Shown here: one piece after another, positions 57,129-64,000 of the stretch | Layout: each line of letters starts with the position of its first letter | Position numbering within the stretch: position 1 is the first letter of the stretch | Assembly: GCA_016745315.1 (NCBI GenBank) | Contig: CP066886.1 | Coordinates: 1,829,501 to 1,893,500 of the forward strand | Reading direction: 5' to 3' | Length of the DNA: 64,000 bases | From: Arthrospira sp. PCC 9108 | Lineage (GTDB): Bacteria > Cyanobacteriota > Cyanobacteriia > Cyanobacteriales > Microcoleaceae | The notes under the pieces: generated by a model | The model's input: the letters and a program-made list of their open reading frames with translations, nothing else | Databases searched by the model: none | What the model was told of the DNA's origin: nothing | Made by a program: the position numbers and the translations under genes

Positions 57129-58017
57129 TTATCGTTCGTATATTTTCAGGTTCTTTTTATTTTCAGGTTCTCCTCCTCCGATGCCTGGCGGGATATCTTT
57201 TGTGCTCGCGGAAAAGTTGGGAATTACATAATCAAATTCTGTGCATTCCATCCACGAATCACAAAATGCACCTACACTTTCATACATTAAATCAGGGTCG
57301 CCGTATGCCCACTCAGACTCCCACCGTCCTTGCCTATAAAAAACCTCTCACTTCCTGTTGGTTGAGGAGTTTCCCCCCACCTCGGATTCCCACCCATGTG
57401 ACTAACAAAAGTGATGCTACTTCTACTTGGTGGAGGATTACGGCATCCCCCGCTACCCATTTGTCTGTCGAACTCTTCAACGCTGTACTTTTCATCAGCT
57501 TTTATGGTACAACCGATATTGCCATTTCCGCCATTTCCATTGTCTGAATCATCATCTGAATCATCATCTGAACTATCGCCTGGTCGCCTTCCTTTATCAT
57601 CATCAATTTTGTCACCTGAATTAGGACCCCAAAACTTCTCCCGCTACCACCACCGCCACTTCTGCCGCCGCGTGGTTTTTTACCTCCCTTTGGTTCATCT
57701 CTCTTTGGTGGTTCCTCGTCTACTCGCCGCGCATCATCTTCCCTTTTCCACCTACCATGGTCTTCTGGGTTAATTCCACGCGGCACTCTGGTGATTGGGT
57801 CCCAAGGATTTACTAATCCGGGAACACCTCCTCTATCTCTTTCCCTTGCATACGGTAAACCCCTACCAAAGTCCATTGTTGAAGATGTTTGGTCGCCTAA
57901 ATCTCCTGCTAAACCTGAACTTACTCCTCCTGACCTACCAATATTCCTGGGTGTGCTTGACCTAATAGTATCTTTAATTTTTATAGTGTCTCTAATTTTT
58001 AGAGTGTCTCTAACCAT
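57129..58017 (-). pseudogene. Low-complexity protein, two frameshifts
   Basis: ATG 58017. N-terminus holds tandem RDTLKI / RDTIKI / KDTIR units, then a Gly/Arg/Pro-rich region (PKGGKKPRGGRSGGGGSGR). After a shift in the TTTTGGGG run (~57635) an acidic repeat follows (DDDSDDDSDNGNGG) and FDRQMGSGGCRNPPPSRSSI. After a second shift in a T6 run (~57340) comes YRQGRWESEWAYGDPDLMYE...ENKKNLKIYER. About 295 residues. First gene of the leftward block; divergent from the tail genes. Possibly a spike or linker protein (inference). Confidence 0.58.
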
Positions 58018-58090
58018 GCTGAATAATTATTGAAGGCTATTAATAAATTAGAAATATTATATAATATTACAAAATAATTGAGGACTATCC
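58018..58090. promoter_or_regulatory. Divergent AT-rich promoter region of the element
   Basis: 73 bases between the leftward and rightward blocks, almost wholly A/T (ATATTATATAATATTAC). The only place from which both gene blocks diverge, so it must contain their main promoters. Confidence 0.55.
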
Positions 58091-58339
58091 ATGAAGGGAA
58101 TTAAAAATATGGCTACGGAAATTAATGCCAGCAATTGGCATAACGCCGTAGAGTTATTTAATGGCGCGATTTTAGAAGGCTTGATAACTGACAGATGTCG
58201 TTATGATATTACCGCTTACGCTTATGTCTCTAGCTTGAATGCTAGGTGCTATATCCCTAGTCTCAATCAATCAAAAATACCCAAAATTTATCCAGAATAT
58301 AGTTATTATCAAAGATGGGAAAAGAAACAAGATGTGTGA
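58091..58339 (+). CDS. Unknown protein, 82 residues
   Basis: ATG 58091, with a second in-frame ATG at codon 7. ATEINASNWHNAVELFNGAI, then AYVSSLNARCYIPSLNQSKI. Intact; the stop overlaps the next start by 8 bases. No family recognised. Confidence 0.55.
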   Translation: MKGIKNMATEINASNWHNAVELFNGAILEGLITDRCRYDITAYAYVSSLNARCYIPSLNQSKIPKIYPEYSYYQRWEKKQDV

Positions 58340-58550
58340 CAAGGTTCTATCAGCTTACTAGGTATTTTATGGGAACCTAGCAACAGAAAACAGGTTAAAT
58401 CTAGGTATCGTAAAACTCCCTTATTCTGGGGGGATTCACACAGAAAACCTATTGATTGAGTTGATTACCAATCAGACAGAAGGATTAGCTATAGATTCAC
58501 ATTCTGTATGAAAAGCTAGATGTTTAAATCAATTGCACAATAATGATTAA
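58332..58550 (+). pseudogene. Unknown protein, in-frame TAG and TGA
   Basis: 73 codons from ATG 58332 to TAA 58550. TAG at 58359 (MCDKVLSAY_VFYGNLATEN) and TGA at 58509 (DSHSV_KARCLNQLHNND) lie in an otherwise open frame containing LGIVKLPYSGGIHTENLLIE. Gln and Trp would suit the two positions. Unknown function. Confidence 0.55.
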
Positions 58551-58565
58551 ATTAATATTTTTGGT

Positions 58566-58885
58566 ATGGCAGAATACCAACTTGATACCTTACCCAAAAC
58601 ACCATCATTAACTCAACCCGAAATTTTGGTATTTCCGTAGGTAATACCCCTACACTTATCCGCGCCGCCAATACTTACAGATATCGCTTACACTTGCAGA
58701 ATACGGGTAGCGTTGGGGTTTGGTTTAGTCATGGACACATCAGCAATTGCATACCAGGTCAATGTTTATGGCTACCCCCTAATACTGCATAGGATGACGA
58801 GTTAAAATCTACTGCCAGCATCTATGGAATGACAGAGGATAGTGTTTCGCAGATTGTCGGGTTAGAGCAGACAATCACTTACTAA
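58566..58885 (+). pseudogene. Unknown structural-like protein, frameshift and in-frame TAG
   Basis: Starts MAEYQLDTLPKTPSLTQPE; near 58620 (AAATTTTGG) the frame shifts to ISVGNTPTLIRAANTYRYRL...GSVGVWFSHGHIS, then WLPPNTA, TAG, DDELKSTASIYGMTEDSVSQ and TAA at 58885. About 105 residues. Layout resembles the next protein, a small beta-sandwich of the type seen near phage fibres (inference). Confidence 0.52.
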
Positions 58886-58921
58886 CCGACTACAATAGAA
58901 TTATTTAAGAGGTAGGTGATT

Positions 58922-59272
58922 ATGAGTTTCTCAGTTTATAGCAGTGTTTTAAATTTAGACACTCTCAATATTACTGCTAAGATACCAGGTACTCCCGTTA
59001 CAAGCACTATTAGTTTAACGGCTAATACAGTTGCCGAATGAGTAGCAGAAAATGCTAACACAAACTGGCGTAATGTATTTATCAAAAACCCGTCTAATAT
59101 ACCCGTTCATTTGATTTTAGACCCTACCGGCGATAGCGTGTCAGACGCTGCATTTTCGGTTAAACCAGGTGATACAGTTATGCTAACAATTGGTGGTAGC
59201 GATTTACAAGCTATCGCGGAATCTAGCGCTAACGTATCAATAACTTTAATTGAATTTGTTACTGTAGGTTAA
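58922..59272 (+). pseudogene. Beta-rich protein near the tail fibre, in-frame TGA
   Basis: 117 codons from ATG 58922 (after GAGGTAGGTG) to TAA 59272. TGA at 59039 gives TANTVAE_VAENANTNWRNV, where tryptophan fits. The rest (VFIKNPSNIPVHLILDPTGD; FSVKPGDTVMLTIGGSDLQA) looks like an all-beta accessory domain. Unknown function; adjacent to the fibre gene. Confidence 0.6.
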
Positions 59273-59276
59273 TAAT

Positions 59277-59296
59277 AATTAGGGGGAATCCCCCTA
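59277..59296. repeat. Short palindrome between accessory gene and tail fibre
   Basis: TTAGGGGGAATCCCCCTAA is a near-perfect palindrome without a T tail on either side. It may be an attenuator or RNA-processing hairpin. Confidence 0.5.
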
Positions 59297-59316
59297 AGAT
59301 GAATATAGAGGCAGTT

Positions 59317-62000
59317 ATGACTAATTTCAACATTTACTCTAGTAAATTTGGGCAATCAACCGATGACTTGCCAGAAGGTGAAGTTAATCTGTATTTAACT
59401 AATGAACGGATACAAGCAGTTATTGACTCCAATACTAATTTAGTCAAATTAACTCAGTTAACTTGGAATAATATTACTAATAAACCTGGCACTTTCCCCA
59501 CATCTACTCATTCCCATAGCTGGACTGAAATAACGTCCAAACCGTCTACGTTCGCGCCATCCGGTCACGGTCATCTATGGGGCGACATCAGTAGTGCGCC
59601 TGCTACCGCAACACGGTTACCTACTTGGTCTGAAGTTACAAGTAAACCGACAACGTTTACTCCATCAGAACATACACATACTATTGCAAATGTTACAGGA
59701 CTTCAAGGTGCATTAGACGGTAAAGAGCCTACTTTTACCAAAAATACAGCATTTCATAAAAACTTCGGAACAACTACTGGAACTGTAACCGAAGGTAACG
59801 ATGTCAGATTATCAAATGCTAGAACGCCAACTAGCCATACACACGGTAACATTAGCAATACCGGAACTATAGGTTCTACGGCTAATTTACCGTTAATTAC
59901 CACCACATTAGGCGCTGTTACTACTGTACTTTCGGTAGCACGGCAAATACATTTTGTCGTGGTGATGATAGCCGCCTTTCCACCAACCTAAGCTACACTA
60001 CCGGGGCAGCCCAAGGGACGGTAACAAGCAGTACCGGAACTAACGCTACTATTCCAGCAGCTACGACGAGCATCGCCGGTTTATTAACTTCTGCTGATAA
60101 ATATAAATTGAATGGAATAGCCGCAGGCGCACAAGTAAATGTAGCAACTAATTTAGGAGTAACAGCAGGAACTACAGCAGGTCCTGTAGTTACATCATCA
60201 ACAGGAACTAATGTTACTTTACCTACAGCTAGTGCAACTAATTCAGGGATAATTACAACTGGGAATCAGACATGGACAGGAGTTAAAACATTTAATTCAT
60301 TAATTACCGGGTCAATAAGTGGAAACGCCGGAACAGCAACAGCACTTCAAACAGCAAGAACAATCAATGGAACAAGTTTTAATGGAACAGCAAATATTAC
60401 TACTGTAAACTGGGGAACTGCTCGGACTTTAACAATTGGTTCTACAGGCAAATCAGTAAACGGCTCTGGAAATGTAAGTTGGAGTTTAGCAGAAATTGGT
60501 GCTTTACCAAATCTTTCAATAACTGTAACAGGAGATTGGAATGATGTGTTAACAACAGGTTTTGCTCAAGGGAGTTCTCTTTTAAATCAAAGTCCGGGAA
60601 GTTCATGGCGTTTTTGTACTGTACAAAGACATAAGAATTCTGCGATTTCTCAAACAATGATACCTTTTGGAGGAGAAGATATTTATCAAAGAAATCGTGT
60701 AAATGCAGTCTGGAGTAGCTGGCAACAATTAGCTTTTACAAGCTCTAATATTACAGGTAATGCAGCAACTGCAACCACGCTTCAAACTGCTAGAACAATT
60801 AATGGGACTTCGTTTAATGGTAGTGCCAATATAACAATAACTGCCAATACTCCTAATACATTAACAAATGGTACGGGATTAACTGGAAATAATTTTAATG
60901 GGAGTGCTGCAACAACATGGGCAGTTGCTTACGGCAAGCAGGCACAGCCTGTCAAGGTAATGATAGTAGATTATCTGACGCTAGGACTCCCACAACGCAC
61001 ACACATTCAAATATTACATTAACAGCAGGAGATGGTTGATCAGGAGGAGGAACTTTAGCAGCTAATAGAACAATTAATGTAGATTCAACTGTAGTTAGAA
61101 CTACAGGTAATCAAACTTTAACAGGAATTAAAACATTTAACATAACAAATAATCCAGTAACTTTTGCAACTAATGAAAGTTTTCCTGATGGAAATATGCT
61201 TATTGATTTTAATGTTTGGAGGGGTTTGACATCCGCCGGATAGGAGATAATCCAATTACGGCTTTAGTACTAAATAGTAGAGTTGGAGCAAATAGCTGGG
61301 CGTTTTCTCATCAAGGGAATTATTCTATAGAATTAGAAGCAGATGCTAATCCTAGAGTATTTATATATCATGGTATTAATTTTCATCAAAGCGATGTTTG
61401 GCGAACTGCTCCTAGCGATAGATATTCAATACAATTATATAACGGGCAGACATATTTTATAAAGAGCTCAACTCTTTCATCATCTGGAGTACATACTAGA
61501 TTTAGAGTAGAACACACAAACGTATCTTTGATTAACGATAGTGGAGATTATGTTAAAGGTTCTTCGTATATTAGACTTAAAACAGTTTGTGCTCAGAGTA
61601 TTAATGGCTTAAATTTACTTAAAAAATTAAATGTAATTGAATTTCAATATAATGAGTTGGCAGCCATGGATTTTCTACACAATAAACAAAAATAGGTTTA
61701 ATCGCACAAGAGGTTCAACAGTCTTATCCTGATGCAGTTTAATTGGTTAAAAATGACCACACATATAGCCCTGAAGTTGACGACAAAAACATAGATTATC
61801 TGACGATTCTTTATGAAACATTAGTTCCTTTATTAGTGGCAGGGATTCAATAATTATCCCCAAAATTAGAGGCACTAAGTAAATCAACAGCATCTACAAA
61901 TGTTAATATCAGTAATTTACCGACAAGCCCTACAGGTTTAAGTGTAGGTGATTTATGGTGTGACACGGATAACGATAATGTAATCAAGCAGGTGAGATAA
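59317..62000 (+). pseudogene. Tail fibre with repeats and S74-type chaperone domain, multiply broken
   Basis: About 890 residues over several frames. ATG 59317 has GAGGCAGTT upstream. Repeats typical of phage fibres: WTEITSKPSTFAPSGH, IANVTGLQGALDGKEPTF, EGNDVRLSNARTPTSHTHG, and two copies of TARTINGTSFNG. Frameshifts near 59935, 60945, 61220 and 61690. In-frame TGA in TAGDG_SGGG, TAA in SYPDAV_LVKND and TAA in VAGIQ_LSPKL. The C-terminal IGLIAQEVQQSYPDAV and YLTILYETLVPLL mark the self-cleaving peptidase S74 chaperone that trimerises fibres. The stop overlaps the next start as TAATG. Confidence 0.85.
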
Positions 62001-62356
62001 TGTCTAACAAATATGATATATCTGAAACTAATTGGTTTTTAGCTTACAACCAATACTTTATCAAAGAGGATGATACCCCACACGGAAGTAAACAATTGCC
62101 AGATATATCAGGTAGTAAATTTGTGAGGATATTATTTGATGCAGACCAGGTTTCTATTTATTTGAAAATGGCAGGATGGTTAAAATTTTACACATACAAT
62201 GATGTGAAGCAGAATATGATGGTTAAACGTGAAACTATTTGGCTAAATGAATATCAAATAATTGAATCACCACCATATAGTAATTTTTACTCAATATTTG
62301 AACCCTGGGAGAGGATTAAATGGTTTACCCTTTATTTTTGGAGATTAATGCAATGA
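62000..62356 (+). CDS. Unknown protein after the tail fibre, 118 residues
   Basis: ATG 62000, coupled to the fibre gene. MSNKYDISETNWFLAYNQYF, aromatic-rich (FYSIFEPWERIKWFTLYFWR). Intact. The place after a fibre gene suits a fibre assembly or attachment protein, but no family is recognised. Confidence 0.55.
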   Translation: MSNKYDISETNWFLAYNQYFIKEDDTPHGSKQLPDISGSKFVRILFDADQVSIYLKMAGWLKFYTYNDVKQNMMVKRETIWLNEYQIIESPPYSNFYSIFEPWERIKWFTLYFWRLMQ

Positions 62357-62607
62357 GTATAATAATACTAGAGGTTCTGTTATTGATCACTGTTATTGTT
62401 TATTTGGGCATTGATTCATTGATAGGCAATAAAATAATTGAGTCTAAACTAGATTTAAACAATAAAAAGTTAGACATATTATTTGAGTTTTTGAAAAATT
62501 AGTTAGTTCAGATAGTTGGTAAAAAACAGTTAGAAGATAAAAAGCAATCACCCCATCTCCCAATCAACAGAGATGATATTGATGATGATGGTTGGCGTAA
62601 ACCCTAA
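62353..62607 (+). pseudogene. Small membrane protein, in-frame TAG; possible holin-like
   Basis: ATG 62353 overlaps the previous stop (ATGA). One membrane helix (IIILEVLLLITVIVYLGI) then a charged helix. TAG at 62500 after EFLKN interrupts the frame, which continues LVQIVGKKQLEDKKQSPHLP and NRDDIDDDGWRKP to TAA 62607. The final codons lie in the right inverted repeat. Without read-through a 49-residue product remains. Single-helix proteins after fibre genes can be holins or spanins; unproven. Confidence 0.58.
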
Positions 62608-63494
62608 CACCTAACAGCTAACACCTAACAGCTACCCCAATAACTTAAATGGTCCCCTATGGTTTCTGACTATGGGGGTGTCTATTTATTTTTTGGCTAA
62701 CGGACTGTTGCAACGGACTGTTAAAAATTTATATGAATGCTTACCCTATCATGTCCAGATAATACCCAGAACTACTTTACCCCTAACAGATAGCTTTACC
62801 TACAACCTACGGCTAAGATTTTGGCTTAGGGTGTTTATTAGGGGTACTGGGTTTTGAACGAAATGAATACCCCTATAAATTGGAGACTTGCTGAGGATTA
62901 TGTAGGTATCAGCGAGAGATGACGAAACAAGTCACCAGTTGAAAAGTTGTTTGGGGGTATCGCTTCAGTATGTCATAGCCAGGTTAGTCGTGATTATGCG
63001 ATCGCATTTTGTTGGTAGCGAGTAGGCTCCTCAAGATTTCACCAATAATCTGACTCCCATAGGGAACCAGGTAGGCGGTCTGATATCTTTGTACATTGAT
63101 AGGAGTATCGTTGTACATTGATAACCTAGTGGGTTCCCCCTACGGCTACCTACGGCTATCGTGTTGACTTGGAAGCATATCCCCCCTAACCGAAACAAAC
63201 ACTCTTAGGGGTGCGACCGATGTGATAGCAGTCAATGGTTCGTAACGAACCGATAGGCTTGCCATTGACTGCTATCACAAGGGAGTTACCCTATCGGTGT
63301 TTGGTTGGGGGTGGTATGGGTATTTGACAGATTGATTAAGTTGTGCTTATTGATTAACCCGTCAATAATTAAGATTTGTTGCTGAGGGATATGCGCTAAT
63401 TGTCCCGTGTGCTAAGACTGAGTTGAGTGTATTTTGTGTGTGACGGTACGACTATCGGGTTAAGTAAATTCCCGCTATCGCCGTCAGGATAAGG
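62595..63494. repeat. Right terminal inverted repeat, about 900 bp, uninterrupted
   Basis: Reverse complement of 44752-45522 plus 48160-48251. Outer end AGGATAAGG; inner end GCGTAAACCCTAAC. It contains CCCTATCATGTCCAGATAAT and ACCTACAACCTACGGCTAAG inner blocks, AACAGCTA heptamer repeats, and the nested palindrome. An AACGGACTGTT direct repeat (62699 onward) replaces the hairpin present at the intron site on the left. Confidence 0.92.
63181..63310. repeat. Nested palindrome inside the right inverted repeat
   Basis: Inner stem GTGATAGCAGTCAATGG (63222-63238) and exact complement (63262-63278) with a 23-base loop containing TTCGTAACGAA, itself a palindrome. Outer CCCCCCTAACCGAAAC faces GTTTGGTTGGGGG. 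Stem sequences are identical to the left copy, although neighbouring bases have changed. Confidence 0.9.
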
Positions 63495-63506
63495 AAATAG
63501 AAAAAA

Positions 63507-63573
63507 CGGGACTGACGGGGCTCGAACCCGTTTTATAGCCTATAACCCCTATTCTACCGTTACTCTAGTGCAC
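63507..63573 (-). tRNA. tRNA-like sequence, 3' half intact, 5' half degenerate
   Basis: On the minus strand: T arm ACGGG-TTCGAGC-CCCGT, acceptor strand CAGTCCC and discriminator G, then T6. A D-arm-like GAGTAACGGTAGAAT is present. The expected 5' acceptor GGGACTG is absent and the anticodon arm (GGGGTTATAGGCTAT) does not fold as a 5+7+5 unit, so no anticodon can be called. It lies 12 bases outside the right inverted repeat with its 3' end facing it, mirroring tRNA-His on the left. Probably a relic or an unusual tRNA. Confidence 0.45.
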
Positions 63574-63613
63574 TCAAAAGCGATCGCACATTTAGGAGTT
63601 AGTGCAAAGGAAA

Positions 63614-63640
63614 ACCCCCTAGGTATTTAGCCTAGAGGGT
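63614..63640 (-). terminator. Terminator downstream of the integrase fragment
   Basis: ACCCCCTAGG / CCTAGAGGGT hairpin; on the minus strand followed by TTTTCC. Closes the leftward integrase gene. Confidence 0.65.
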
Positions 63641-63664
63641 ATTGTGTTGTGGGTTTATTGGGGA

Positions 63665-64000
63665 TTAATCATCAAGCTGGTAAAGAGCTCTGATAATTGC
63701 CTTAACCTCTGGTAGGTCTGGATTAATGCCGATATTAATCAGGACTTGTTTCCCCATCTCTAGCGGTAATGGTTGCCTTTGATGTCTTGTTAGGATGCCT
63801 AACTCTGTCGCAAGATGGCGACGTTTTTTGTACTTGCCATCATTAACTGACACCGAGTGACCAAACGAACGCGCTCTGATTTCCTGTGGTATCCCGTTCA
63901 TCTCCCCTAGTTGGTTTCCAAGGTGTCGAAAGGCATAGGCTTGAGTTAGTCCCCAATTATGTCGTGATAACCAGTTGCGATGATTATTATTAAACATTTT
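63665..64000 (-). CDS. Tyrosine recombinase/integrase, C-terminal part, cut by window edge
   Basis: The last ~110 residues of a phage-type integrase. AYAFRHLGNQLGEMNG carries the H-x-x-R box (AFRH form) and ARSFGHSVSVNDGKYKKRR the GH...Y region with the likely nucleophile tyrosine. The start lies beyond the window; ATG 63997 is only the first in-frame ATG visible. It sits outside the right inverted repeat, behind the tRNA-like sequence, so it may serve this element, a neighbouring one, or be a relic. Confidence 0.7.
   Translation of the reverse strand, partial: KMFNNNHRNWLSRHNWGLTQAYAFRHLGNQLGEMNGIPQEIRARSFGHSVSVNDGKYKKRRHLATELGILTRHQRQPLPLEMGKQVLINIGINPDLPEVKAIIRALYQLDD

Noticed and set aside
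57200..58033. Rightward frames rich in Pro/Ser/Leu opposite the low-complexity gene
   Set aside because: They are antisense to the Gly/Arg/Asp-rich gene at 57129-58017 and owe their length to its skewed composition.
59317..62000. Diversity-generating retroelement acting on the fibre
   Set aside because: The reverse transcriptases here are group II maturase-HNH types, and I see no template/variable repeat pair near the fibre C-terminus.
48246..62607. Full stop-codon reassignment (TAA/TAG as Gln, TGA as Trp) for the element
   Set aside because: The same three codons also end genes in the element at well-supported places (ATGA and TAATG overlaps), CAA and TGG codons remain common, and true frameshifts are present. 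Decay explains more; kept only as an alternative.
44738..63494. Direct-repeat attachment sites made from the tRNA-His 3' end
   Set aside because: No copy of the tRNA-His 3' end is found at the right border; the sequence there is a different tRNA-like unit.

Overview
The window looks like a filamentous cyanobacterial chromosome, most probably Arthrospira/Limnospira. The basis is the very frequent GCGATCGC (HIP1) octamer, a magnesium chelatase subunit H gene, HNH-type group II introns, IS630 elements and a cluster of TPR-sulfotransferases. The genus call is inference; the cyanobacterial call is secure.

1-15.6 kb: ordinary chromosome. A truncated chlH faces a KtrB/KtrA potassium-uptake pair. 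Then come an RRM RNA-binding protein, an M48-like membrane protein that has lost its zinc motif, a TPR protein, a Uma2 nuclease, RNase PH, and an SLH/phosphodiester-glycosidase protein. A 103-bp tandem repeat follows, each full unit carrying a consensus sigma-70 promoter, then a 57-residue ORF. 15.6-19.0 kb: a decayed group II intron that seems to contain a second ORF-less intron, cut at its 5' side by an IS630 copy, then a 179-bp repeat present twice.

19.0-37.2 kb: a surface-polysaccharide region. A GT2-GT2-GT4 fusion is divergent from a set of genes that each join N-terminal TPRs to a different C-terminal enzyme: sulfotransferase (three times), GT61 glycosyltransferase and SAM methyltransferase. 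One sulfotransferase gene has an in-frame TAA. A kinase-like membrane protein and a GT4 glycosyltransferase follow. 37.2-44.7 kb: RusA-like nuclease, MscS-type channel, PurB, a VanX-type dipeptidase, a small membrane protein, two more IS630 copies and tRNA-His.

44.75-63.49 kb: the most unusual part. About 18.7 kb is bounded by ~0.9-kb terminal inverted repeats, with tRNA or tRNA-like sequence directly outside both ends and a complex palindrome inside each repeat. Inside are a leftward block of ~18 tightly packed, AT-rich genes (P-loop ATPase, PD-(D/E)xK nuclease, several unknown proteins) and a rightward block ending in a tail fibre with an S74-type chaperone domain. A group II intron interrupts the left repeat. 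About 20 in-frame TAA/TAG/TGA codons interrupt frames that otherwise stay open, nearly all where Gln or Trp would fit, plus about ten frameshifts. I read it as a decaying phage-like element with long terminal inverted repeats. A tyrosine-recombinase fragment lies at the right edge of the window.
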